Assembly (NCBI GenBank): GCA_900540945.1
Contig: UQHQ01000044.1
Span: 1-12,681 of the forward strand
From: an uncultured Collinsella sp.
GTDB lineage: Bacteria; Actinomycetota; Coriobacteriia; Coriobacteriales; Coriobacteriaceae
Direction of reading: 5' to 3'
Length of the DNA: 12,681 nucleotides
The notes under the pieces were generated by a model that worked only from the letters and a program-made list of their open reading frames with translations, had not been told where the DNA came from and searched no databases. A program made the position numbers and the translations under genes. Shown here piece by piece: positions 6,129-12,681 of the stretch. How positions within the stretch are numbered: the first letter of the stretch is position 1; each line of letters starts with the position of its first letter.

Positions 6129-7508
6129 TTAGAGCGTGATGATGTCCGAGATATTGAGGGCCTGAGCGTCGACGGCATCGTGCGTGGCAAGCAACAGCAT
6201 GCGACCGTCGAGCAAGTCGAGCACGACTTCGGCGCATGCGTCGCGCGCAGCGGTATCTAGTCCGGTAAAGGGCTCGTCCAGAATCACCGCGTCGCCTGGG
6301 CACAGCAGGGCTCGGGCAATCTCGACGCGACGGCGCTGCCCGCCCGAGAGCTCGGCCACACGAGCATGTACATCGACCCCCGGCACCAGCAGGCGCAACA
6401 GGGCTGCGGCACTCGAGGCGTCCACGCGCGCGTCGGCGCACACTAGCACGTTATCCAGGGCAGAAGCGTCCTCGGCCAGGCGCACATCCTGAAACACCAT
6501 GGAGCACGGCACGCACTCCCCCGCCGCCAGCGCAAGCAACGTCGACTTGCCCACACCTGAGGCGCCCATCACGCAGGTACGCCCACCGGCGGGCACGCGA
6601 AGTGCCAGTCCGTCGAGCGCCGGCGCCCAAGGCGCACGATCGCCCACGGCGAGCACAAGCACCGCTGCAGCTCCGCCGCCAGCAGAGCCGCCCTCACGCC
6701 CGCGGCCACTGCGCCCATGTGCCCGCACGGCAACACGCCATGCCACGGAACCCGAAGCCCGCAGCAGCCACACCAGCACGCGCTCGCATGCCCACGATGC
6801 CGCCACGACCAACACGGTCCACGCCAGCAGGTCAGCCGTCTCAATGAGCAGCTTCGCCTGATAGATGCGCTCGCCCACGGTACCAGCCGCCATGCCAATC
6901 AACTCCGCCGCCACGCCGGCCTTCCAGCTCATGCCGATCACGGCGCGGGCGCACGAAAGCACAAACGGCAGGACTTCGCGCCAGGTATGGGCGAAGAACA
7001 GTCGCCAACCCCGCACACCATGCAGACGAAACATCTGCTCCAGCGGCTTATCCACTTGTGCCAAACCCTCGACCAGCGAAAAATACACGCCCGGTAGCGC
7101 CATCAAAAAGACCGCTGCAATGCTCACGCGCGCCGACCCCAGCCAAATGAGCAGCAGAACCACCACGCAGGCGACCGGCGTCGCCTTTACAAACGAAAGC
7201 GCCGGCGCCACCAGACGGGCAAACGTCCGCGACCGCACCGAGACTCCCGCCAGCACACCGCCGCAGATCGCGGCAAGCGCCAGTCCGCCCAAGATTCGTG
7301 CGCCTGAGCCCACCAGAATCGCCCACGTGTTGGCATCACACACCAGCCGCAGCAACGCCACCACGACAGCGCCCGGCCCCGGCAAAATCAACGGCTGCGC
7401 CACCAGCGCCGCCGCGAAGACCCACACGGCAAGCCAAAAGGCGGCAACGGCACCTGCTGCCGCCACCGCCTTCATACGCTTTGTCATGTGTCGAGCAAAC
7501 GCACACAC
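6129..7508 (-). CDS. ABC transporter permease-ATPase fusion protein
   Basis: This 459-residue protein joins both cytoplasmic-membrane parts of an importer in one chain. Residues 1-250 are a BPD-type permease of the SsuC/TauC/ThiX kind, with hydrophobic segments near 17-40, 65-90, 100-122, 125-145, 180-205 and 225-248. A Gly/Arg/Ala-rich linker (about 262-282) leads to an ATPase domain: Walker A GASGVGKST (315-323), Q-loop Q340, signature LSGGQRRR (387-394), Walker B AVILDEP (407-413), H-loop H443. The ATPase domain is compact, with only about 72 residues from Walker A to the signature, against roughly 95-100 normally. The GTG start has GGAG six bases upstream, inside the end of the preceding gene, three bases away. 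Separate subunits are usual in this transporter class. The substrate is unknown. Confidence 0.85.
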   Translation of the reverse strand: MCAFARHMTKRMKAVAAAGAVAAFWLAVWVFAAALVAQPLILPGPGAVVVALLRLVCDANTWAILVGSGARILGGLALAAICGGVLAGVSVRSRTFARLVAPALSFVKATPVACVVVLLLIWLGSARVSIAAVFLMALPGVYFSLVEGLAQVDKPLEQMFRLHGVRGWRLFFAHTWREVLPFVLSCARAVIGMSWKAGVAAELIGMAAGTVGERIYQAKLLIETADLLAWTVLVVAASWACERVLVWLLRASGSVAWRVAVRAHGRSGRGREGGSAGGGAAAVLVLAVGDRAPWAPALDGLALRVPAGGRTCVMGASGVGKSTLLALAAGECVPCSMVFQDVRLAEDASALDNVLVCADARVDASSAAALLRLLVPGVDVHARVAELSGGQRRRVEIARALLCPGDAVILDEPFTGLDTAARDACAEVVLDLLDGRMLLLATHDAVDAQALNISDIITL

Positions 7509-7511
7509 GGG

Positions 7512-8567
7512 CTACTCCATGTAGTAGAAATCGTCAGCCGGGAGCTTGCCGCCCACGGCGCTCGGGTCTGCATCGGCCAGCACCTGCAGGTACCCACCGA
7601 GCGCCGCCTTCATATCCTCCCCCGTCTGGCACACGAGCATGCACCCGGGAATCGCCTTTTCGGCAATCGTGGCGTTATCCACGATGCCCGCATCGACCAC
7701 GGTCTGAGCCCAGTCCGCCGGCGCCGCGTTCACGGCCTTCACGCTCGCCGCATGGCAGCTCAGGAATTCCGCCACGGCCTCGGGATGTTCCTCGGCAAAG
7801 GCACGGCGCACCACGGTCACGCCCGTCAGCAAGCGCGAGCCCGTGTCACCTGCCAGCTCGCCCCACACATCGGTCAGGCTCACCGGTGCCGACAGCTTGC
7901 CCTCGCTCTTGGCGATGGCAGCGGTCTTGAACGGCTCGGGCAGCACGCCCACGGCGGACGGGTCGGCAAGCAGGGCCGACAGCACCTCGGTGGGCTCGCT
8001 CTTAAACTCGAGCGTCACCTGGCCGGTCAGGCCCGCGCGCTCCAGCAGGTAGTTCATGACGTACTCCGGCGTGGTGCCCTTGCCCGTCATATAGACGGTA
8101 TGGCCCGCCAAATCGCCAAACGAGGCCACACTCGCGTCGCCCGTCACCACGTTCAGCACGCCCAGCGTGTTGATGTCGATGACCTGCACCGCGCCCTCGG
8201 TCTTGTTGTAGAGCACGCTCGCCACGTTGGCGGGCACCAGGGCAATGTCGACATCGCTCTGAATCACCTTGGGCACGATCTCATCGGCTGCGGCGCTGAT
8301 CGCAAAGTCGAACTCGTTATCCGTGGCACCCTCGTCCGCCTGGTCCATAAACTGCACCAGACCGATCGAGGTCGGCCCCTTGAGCGAGGCGACGTGCACC
8401 TCGACCGGCTCTGCGGCAGCACCGGCGCCGTCCGTGGCAGGCGAGCCCGCAGGAGACCCCCCCCCCGCAGCTCCGCCACCACAGCCCGCGAGCGCAAGCG
8501 ACAGGGCGCCCGCGGCGAGCACCGAGGCAAACCCCCGGCGCGACATCTCAACATCAAAAGCGCGCAT
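7512..8567 (-). CDS. ABC transporter substrate-binding lipoprotein (NMT1/SsuA/TauA-like)
   Basis: The 351-residue protein begins with a signal carrying SRRGFA (Tat-type twin arginine R10-R11), a short hydrophobic stretch and a lipobox LAGC with C29, so it is probably exported folded and lipid-anchored. A Gly/Ala/Pro linker follows. The rest resembles NMT1/SsuA/ThiY-like binding proteins: KGPTSIGLVQFMD (63-75), then ADEIVPKVIQSDVDIALVPANVASVLYN (95-121 region). Ligands of the wider family include sulfonates, nitrate and thiamine precursors; none can be assigned here. Start ATG 8565-8567 has AGGGGG about ten bases upstream; GTG at 8576 and ATG at 8546 are alternatives. It follows the hydrogenase stop by two bases and precedes its transporter gene by three. 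A G10 tract lies in the linker codons. Confidence 0.82.
   Translation of the reverse strand: MRAFDVEMSRRGFASVLAAGALSLALAGCGGGAAGGGSPAGSPATDGAGAAAEPVEVHVASLKGPTSIGLVQFMDQADEGATDNEFDFAISAAADEIVPKVIQSDVDIALVPANVASVLYNKTEGAVQVIDINTLGVLNVVTGDASVASFGDLAGHTVYMTGKGTTPEYVMNYLLERAGLTGQVTLEFKSEPTEVLSALLADPSAVGVLPEPFKTAAIAKSEGKLSAPVSLTDVWGELAGDTGSRLLTGVTVVRRAFAEEHPEAVAEFLSCHAASVKAVNAAPADWAQTVVDAGIVDNATIAEKAIPGCMLVCQTGEDMKAALGGYLQVLADADPSAVGGKLPADDFYYME
8457..8466 (-). repeat. G10 homopolymer in the lipoprotein linker (possible phase-variation tract)
   Basis: On the coding strand ten consecutive G span the end of codon 34 to codon 37 of the binding protein, just after the lipidated cysteine C29. Gain or loss of one base would shift the frame right after the signal peptide and remove the protein; a three-base change would only alter the glycine linker. 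No function beyond this is shown by the sequence. Confidence 0.85.
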
Positions 8568-8569
8568 CG

Positions 8570-10381
8570 CTAGCACGCCCCCTCATTGGGCATCGACCAG
8601 GCGTGATGGTCGGTATGCAGCAGGTCCTCGGCCAGCGGCGAGAGCGGCGCGCCCAAGAACTCGCGATAGCACGCCTGGACATCGGGATTCTCGTGCGAGA
8701 AGCGAATGTCCGCCTTCGCATCCAGGCCCCACAGCACCTGGCCACGCTCGGCCGCCAGCTCGCAGCCGTCATGGATGGGCTGACCGCCGCCACCGACGCA
8801 GCCGCCCGGGCACGCCATGACCTCGACGAAGTCATAGCTCGCACGGCCGTCGCGAATCGCGTCGAGCAGGCGGGCGGCGTTGCCCAGCCCGTGCGCCACG
8901 GCGACGCGCACCTTGGTGCCATCGATATCGGCGACGGCTTCCTTCCAGCCGTCCAGGCCACGCACGTCGGTAAAGAAATCGGCATCCGGGTTCTTGCCCG
9001 TCACCAGGTAATATGCCGAGCGCACGGCAGCCTCCATCACGCCGCCCGTGGCACCAAAGATCACGCCCGCGCCCGTGCCAAAGCCCAGCGGCGTATCGAG
9101 CGGCTCCTCGGTAAGCGTGTCCACGCTCACGTGGCTCGCGCGGATCATGCGCACCATCTCGCGCACTGTCAGTGCAACGTCTACGTCGGGCGCGCCGTTC
9201 TCGCCCACCATGCTCGGCAGCGCGCACTCGGCCTTCTTGGCCGTGCACGGCATCACGGACACCACGAACAGGCGCTCTGGTTCCACACCCAGCACCTTGG
9301 CGTAGTAGGTTTTGGCAATAGCGCCGAACATCTGCTGCGGCGACTTGGACGTAGACAGGCTGTCGACAAACTCGGGGTAACGCGCCTTCACAAAGCGCAC
9401 CCAGCCCGGGCAGCAGCTCGTAAACATGGGCAAGCCGCGGCTGTCACCCTCGCCCTTGGCGGCGGCGCCCAGGCGTTCGAGCAGCTCGGAGCCCTCCTCC
9501 ATAATGGTGAGGTCGGCCGAGAAATCGGTATCGAACACGTACTCAAAGCCCACGCGGCGCAGCGCGCAAGCCAGACGCTCAACGGTTGCCTCCTCGCGCG
9601 GAATGCCGAGCTCCTCGCCCCAAGCGCTACGCACGGCCGGCGCAATCTGCACCAGCACGATCTTGTCGGGATCGGCGAGAGCATCGAACACCGTCTCGGT
9701 GTCGTCGCGTTCGCGCAGCGCGCCCGTCGGGCAATGCGTGATGCACTGACCGCACGCGACGCAATCGGTCTTGCCGATCGACGCGCGCCCGCGGGTACCC
9801 ACGGCGGTATGCGTGGCGCGGTTGGTCAGGTCCCAGATCCCTAGGCCCTGTACGCTCTCGCACACCTTGATGCAGCGCATGCATTTGATGCACTTGTCGT
9901 TTTCGCGGATGATGGGAAAATCGAAATCCCAGCCCTCGCCCGCCAAATGCCTTTGATACGGCAGATAGAAAATGCCCAGGTCGTTGGCGATGGTCTGCAG
10001 GTTGCAGTTGCCGCTGCGCACGCAGCTCGTGCACTGCGAATCGTGCTGGGACAGCAGTAGCTGCACGTTGGTGCGACGGGCCTCGCGGGCCTTGGGGCTG
10101 TTGGTGTGGACCACCATGCCGTCGAGCACGTAGTTGTTGCAGGCGGCAACCAGCTGGTCGCAGCCCTCAACCTCGACCACGCACACGCGGCAACCGCCGA
10201 TCTCGTTTAGATCGCGCAGGTAGCACAGGGTAGGAATCTGAATGCCGACGGACTTGGCTGCGTCCAGGATCGTGGTGTGCTCGGGAACCACGACCTCGCA
10301 ATTATCGATAGTGAGCTTGACCATATTGTGCGCTCCGTTTTCGGTGTTGTCGCTGACGGTGGTTTTGTTGGGCTCTACCAT
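8570..10381 (-). CDS. hydA: [FeFe]-hydrogenase, M3-type (CpI-like) catalytic subunit
   Basis: This 603-residue protein interconverts H2 with protons and electrons. Domains in order: [2Fe-2S] plant-type ferredoxin (C53, C64, C67, C81); His/Cys-ligated [4Fe-4S] (H113, C117, C120, C126); two [4Fe-4S] ferredoxin motifs (C164-C167-C170-C174 and C207-C210-C213-C217); H-cluster domain with all three signatures, TSCCPGW (321-327), MPCTAKKAE (377-385) and EVMACPGGC (520-528). C323 corresponds to the proton-transfer cysteine C299 of Clostridium pasteurianum CpI; C324, C379, C524 and C528 are the H-cluster ligands. All key residues are intact. No signal peptide, so cytoplasmic. ATG 10379-10381 overlaps the upstream stop by seven bases and has GGAGG eight bases ahead; a second ATG at residue 20 is possible. 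HydE, HydF and HydG, needed to build the H-cluster, are not in view. Confidence 0.95.
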   Translation of the reverse strand: MVEPNKTTVSDNTENGAHNMVKLTIDNCEVVVPEHTTILDAAKSVGIQIPTLCYLRDLNEIGGCRVCVVEVEGCDQLVAACNNYVLDGMVVHTNSPKAREARRTNVQLLLSQHDSQCTSCVRSGNCNLQTIANDLGIFYLPYQRHLAGEGWDFDFPIIRENDKCIKCMRCIKVCESVQGLGIWDLTNRATHTAVGTRGRASIGKTDCVACGQCITHCPTGALRERDDTETVFDALADPDKIVLVQIAPAVRSAWGEELGIPREEATVERLACALRRVGFEYVFDTDFSADLTIMEEGSELLERLGAAAKGEGDSRGLPMFTSCCPGWVRFVKARYPEFVDSLSTSKSPQQMFGAIAKTYYAKVLGVEPERLFVVSVMPCTAKKAECALPSMVGENGAPDVDVALTVREMVRMIRASHVSVDTLTEEPLDTPLGFGTGAGVIFGATGGVMEAAVRSAYYLVTGKNPDADFFTDVRGLDGWKEAVADIDGTKVRVAVAHGLGNAARLLDAIRDGRASYDFVEVMACPGGCVGGGGQPIHDGCELAAERGQVLWGLDAKADIRFSHENPDVQACYREFLGAPLSPLAEDLLHTDHHAWSMPNEGAC

Positions 10382-12207
10382 TCCAGGTTCCTCCCTCCGC
10401 GGAACGCGCCAAAGCCAAAGTGGTCGCAGCGCAGGCAGCGGCTCGCCTCCTGGCGCGCCTCCTGCTCGGTGAGACCATGCTCGACCAGATTCCAATCGTG
10501 AATGCGCTCGCCGGCCTCGCGCTCGCCCAGCTCGCAGCGGCCGCACTCGTGCTTGCCCTTAAACTGGACGGTCGGCAGCTCCACGTCGAGCTTGATCTTG
10601 TGGTCGAAGCCCAGATAGCGGTCGATGTTTGCCGAAGCCACGCGGCCGGCATTGATGGCGCGGATGACGGTGGCGGGACCGGTCTGGCAGTCGCCGCCGC
10701 TAAAGAGGCCATTAAAGTTGGGCACGGCGCCGTCCGAATCGGTGACGATGCAGCCCCACTTGCAGGCAATGCCCATCTCCTCAAACGGCTTGGAATCGAT
10801 GTCCTGGCCAATGGCGACGAATACGCGCTCGCAGGGGATGACGCGCTCGGGCGTAGCGGCGGCACGCGGAGCCGGACGACCGCGGCGGGGCTCGCCGATA
10901 ATCTGCGGCTGCACGCGCAAGCCGCTCACGCGACCGTCCTCGCCCGTCTCGATGGCGAGTGGGGCCGTCAACTCCAGCACCTCGCAGCCCTCGGCCTGGG
11001 CACCGGCGATCTCGGCATCCTGGGCCGTCATATCGCAGATGCGACGGCGGTAGACGATGCTTACCTTTTCGGCACCGCAGCGCACAGCAGAGCGAGCCAC
11101 GTCCATGGCAACGTTGCCGCCGCCGATGACGCACACGCGCTGGCCACTTAGGTCGGGCAGCTCGTCATCGCCGATGGCGCGCAGCATCTTGACAGCCGAC
11201 TCAACGCCGGGCGCCTCTTCGCCCGGAAGGCCGAGCTTCTTATCGCTGTGGGCACCGATGGCCAAGTAGACGGCATCGAACTCGCCGCGCAGGCGAGCGA
11301 GCTCCTCGCCGTTCACGGAGTGGTCGAGCTCCACGTCGATACCGGCGCTCAAGATCCAGTCGACCTCGGCCTGCAGGCGCTCGCGCGGCAGACGATAGCT
11401 GGGGATGCCGTAGCGCAGCATGCCGCCCAGGTGGTGACGCTGCTCAAAAATGGTCACCTTGTGGCCCATCACGGCCAGATAGTAGGCGCATGAAAGGCCG
11501 GCCGGGCCGCCACCGATCACGGCGATGCGCTTGCCGGTGTTGTCGGCCACGCTGGGCTTGTAATCGTTGAGGTCGCTGTGCTCAACGGCAAAACGCTTGA
11601 GGGCGAGGATGTTCATGGGATCGTCGACCATGCCGCGACGGCAGTGCATCTCGCAGGGATGCTCGCACACCAGGCCGCAAACGAGCGGCAGCGGATTGTT
11701 CTTGCGGATGACCTTGACGGCATCGGCATAGCGACCGGCCTCGACGAGCGAAATGTACCCGGGAATGTCGACGTGCGCCGGGCAGCCCGAGACGCACGGA
11801 ACGCGGGCATCGCGGTCAAAGCCGCAGGAGTGCTCACGGATGTGGTGCTCAAAGTCGTCGCGGAAGCCGCGAATGGCCGTGAGCGCCATGGCACCAGCTT
11901 CGTAACCGATGGCGCAGTCGCTCGAAAGATAGATGGTGCGGGCCGTGCGCTCAATCAAGTTGAGCGTAGACTCATCGGCACGCCCTTCGAGCACATCGGC
12001 GAGCAGGTCGCTCAGCGCGCTCAGGCCCACACGGCAGGGCGTACACTTGCCGCAGCTCTGGGTGGAGCACAGGTTGACGAGCGCTGCCGTAAACTCAACG
12101 GGACACGGGGCGAGTGAACTCACCGCCAGACGACGTCCGAGCGCATCGTGCAGGTCGTCCATGACGGCCTGAGCGTGGCTGCGTTCCATTACATGCAGTC
12201 GAGCCAT
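10375..12207 (-). CDS. NuoF-C-terminal / GltD-like FAD-NAD(P)H oxidoreductase, hydrogenase partner
   Basis: This 610-residue fusion probably carries electrons between the hydrogenase and NAD(P)H. Residues about 40-125 match the C-terminal [4Fe-4S] region of NuoF/HydB (CGKCTPC, C52-C55-C58, then C98), but the FMN- and NADH-binding NuoF domain is absent. Residues 135-195 are the double-cluster GltD/dihydropyrimidine-dehydrogenase-type module (C138, C142, C177, C181, C185, C189). FAD binding: GGGPAG (232-237) and SGGDCQTGP (503-511). Pyridine nucleotide binding: GGGNVAMD (362-369), followed by VYRRR (385-389), as in NADPH-using GltD. The C-terminus has CGRC (555-558) and CLRC (591-594), perhaps a further cluster. 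ATG at 12205-12207 has GAGGGG five bases upstream; an upstream GTG is less well placed. It overlaps the hydrogenase gene by seven bases. Confidence 0.88.
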   Translation of the reverse strand: MARLHVMERSHAQAVMDDLHDALGRRLAVSSLAPCPVEFTAALVNLCSTQSCGKCTPCRVGLSALSDLLADVLEGRADESTLNLIERTARTIYLSSDCAIGYEAGAMALTAIRGFRDDFEHHIREHSCGFDRDARVPCVSGCPAHVDIPGYISLVEAGRYADAVKVIRKNNPLPLVCGLVCEHPCEMHCRRGMVDDPMNILALKRFAVEHSDLNDYKPSVADNTGKRIAVIGGGPAGLSCAYYLAVMGHKVTIFEQRHHLGGMLRYGIPSYRLPRERLQAEVDWILSAGIDVELDHSVNGEELARLRGEFDAVYLAIGAHSDKKLGLPGEEAPGVESAVKMLRAIGDDELPDLSGQRVCVIGGGNVAMDVARSAVRCGAEKVSIVYRRRICDMTAQDAEIAGAQAEGCEVLELTAPLAIETGEDGRVSGLRVQPQIIGEPRRGRPAPRAAATPERVIPCERVFVAIGQDIDSKPFEEMGIACKWGCIVTDSDGAVPNFNGLFSGGDCQTGPATVIRAINAGRVASANIDRYLGFDHKIKLDVELPTVQFKGKHECGRCELGEREAGERIHDWNLVEHGLTEQEARQEASRCLRCDHFGFGAFRGGRNLEW

Positions 12208-12415
12208 AAGATCCCCTCTCACATGGCAGCCCGGAGGCGAGGCCGGGCGAAATTGCTACACGCAACACACTGACCTATAAAGTTGTTAGGTCTCCACGCG
12301 GTTCGGCAGGCGGTATGAAATGTCACCTTCAGCGGTGAAATAGAACATCACCGCAGATAAATGCCATATTTGATAAACGCGTTACCCACAATGCGGCACT
12401 TGGGAACACTCCTTG
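12208..12415 (-). promoter_or_regulatory. Leader of the hydrogenase operon with three palindromes
   Basis: No gene is seen here. From the operon start outward there are: a hairpin GCCCGG/CCGGGC (12229-12234, 12243-12248) beside the ribosome binding site; a palindrome GACCTA/TAGGTC (12272-12277, 12287-12292) containing a minus-strand TTTATA that could be a -10; and GCGGTGA/TCACCGC (12332-12338, 12348-12354). I could not identify a good -35 for any -10. GCGGTGAAATAGA (12332-12344) recurs exactly at 12459-12471 in the neighbouring repeat. The operon promoter is expected here, but its position is not resolved. Confidence 0.35.
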
Positions 12416-12563
12416 TTTGGTGCAAGGGGGACAGGTTACTTTGCACCAATCATGAGTTGCGGTGAAATAGAGACTGAAAAGCCGCTCAAAAGACCAAAAC
12501 AGTCCGTATTCCACCGCAACTTCAAGACGTTGGTGCAGATCAACCTGACCTCTTTGCACCAAA
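12416..12563. repeat. 148-bp imperfect inverted-repeat element
   Basis: The arms 12416-12476 and 12500-12563 are imperfect reverse complements around a 23-base centre. The outer 34 bases of each arm match at about 28 positions and are themselves palindromic, with ends TTTGGTGCAA and TTGCACCAA. The left unit has a GGGGGACAGG core; the right one is degenerate. The inner parts share AGTTGCGGTG and GACTG. It is non-coding and resembles a pair of inverted palindromic units (BIME- or MITE-like) or a long hairpin RNA. Confidence 0.85.
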
Positions 12564-12594
12564 AAGGGCCCCGAGCATAGTCTGCTCGGGGCCC
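12561..12594 (-). terminator. Rho-independent terminator of the gene at the right edge
   Basis: GGGCCCCGAGCA (12566-12577) and TGCTCGGGGCCC (12583-12594) pair perfectly over 12 bp with a five-base loop. On the minus strand the stem is followed by TTTTT. It lies 33 bases after the stop of the partial minus-strand gene and abuts the 148-bp repeat. Confidence 0.9.
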
Positions 12595-12627
12595 AAACTC
12601 GTCTCGCCTTACCGCGCGACGCGTGTG

Positions 12628-12681
12628 TTACTTGCGCTTGCCGCCGCCGTCACCGGGACGACGGGAGCTGCCGCCGCGCTT
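12628..12681 (-). CDS. C-terminal end of an unidentified basic protein (partial)
   Basis: The minus strand reads KRGGSSRRPGDGGGKRK and a TAA stop at 12628-12630; the gene continues beyond the window. The Gly/Arg/Lys-rich tail is common at the ends of RNA-binding proteins such as DEAD-box helicases, pseudouridine synthases or RNases, but the fragment is too short to identify. A strong terminator 33 bases downstream supports that this is a real gene end. Confidence 0.6.
   Translation of the reverse strand, partial: KRGGSSRRPGDGGGKRK

Noticed and set aside
8568..8576. GTG start for the binding protein overlapping the hydrogenase stop
   Set aside because: The purine-rich ribosome binding site would be only about one base away; the ATG at 8565-8567 has workable spacing. 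Not fully excluded.
10382..10546. Upstream extension of the hydrogenase frame
   Set aside because: It lies wholly inside the oxidoreductase gene in another frame and is Arg/Gly-rich shadow sequence.
8570..12207. Electron-bifurcating HydABC (group A3) hydrogenase
   Set aside because: There is no NuoE/HydC gene and the partner lacks the FMN-binding NuoF domain; it has a GltD-like part instead.
12329..12562. Minus-strand 77-codon frame across the right-hand repeat
   Set aside because: It is formed by the inverted-repeat element itself and ends in the leader; no ribosome binding site and no recognisable protein.

Overview
The window is high-GC DNA of an obligately anaerobic, fermentative bacterium. 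The mix of an M3-type [FeFe]-hydrogenase, a FucO-type lactaldehyde reductase, a YgiQ radical SAM protein and short GGGAC(A/G)G-containing palindromes between genes would fit a gut actinobacterium of the Coriobacteriia, for example a Collinsella relative. That placement is inference; no rRNA or marker gene is present to settle it.

Left part (1-5700). A C-rich tract and a large nested inverted repeat with a terminator precede fucO (lactaldehyde reductase, minus strand). Next come a DUF1275/YoaK-type membrane protein (minus) with its own terminator, a divergent intergenic region with a 12-bp palindrome against a -10 box, and a YgiQ-family radical SAM protein (plus). The last converges on, and shares its stop-codon bases with, a CPBP-family membrane protease (minus).

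Middle (5680-6128). A small RelB/DinJ-like antitoxin gene without a visible toxin sits between two nearly identical 32-bp direct repeats and has a structured leader.

Right part (6129-12207). Four minus-strand genes are packed as one operon. In transcription order they are: a fusion of a NuoF C-terminal iron-sulfur module with a GltD/NfnB-like FAD/NAD(P)H oxidoreductase; an M3-type [FeFe]-hydrogenase with complete H-cluster motifs; a Tat-type lipoprotein substrate-binding protein carrying a G10 tract; and a single-chain ABC permease-ATPase fusion. The first two probably pass electrons between H2 and NAD(P)H, resembling the glutamate-synthase-linked (group A2) hydrogenases. The role of the dedicated ABC importer in the same transcript is unexplained and is the most interesting biological question here.

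Right edge (12208-12681). A gene-free leader contains several palindromes and a 148-bp imperfect inverted-repeat element. It is followed by the terminator and the last 17 codons of a further minus-strand gene that runs out of the window.

A thread through the whole window is a set of intergenic palindromes whose arms differ but which share a GGGAC(A/G)G core between the arms. There are five clear cases, plus one degenerate copy, all outside genes.
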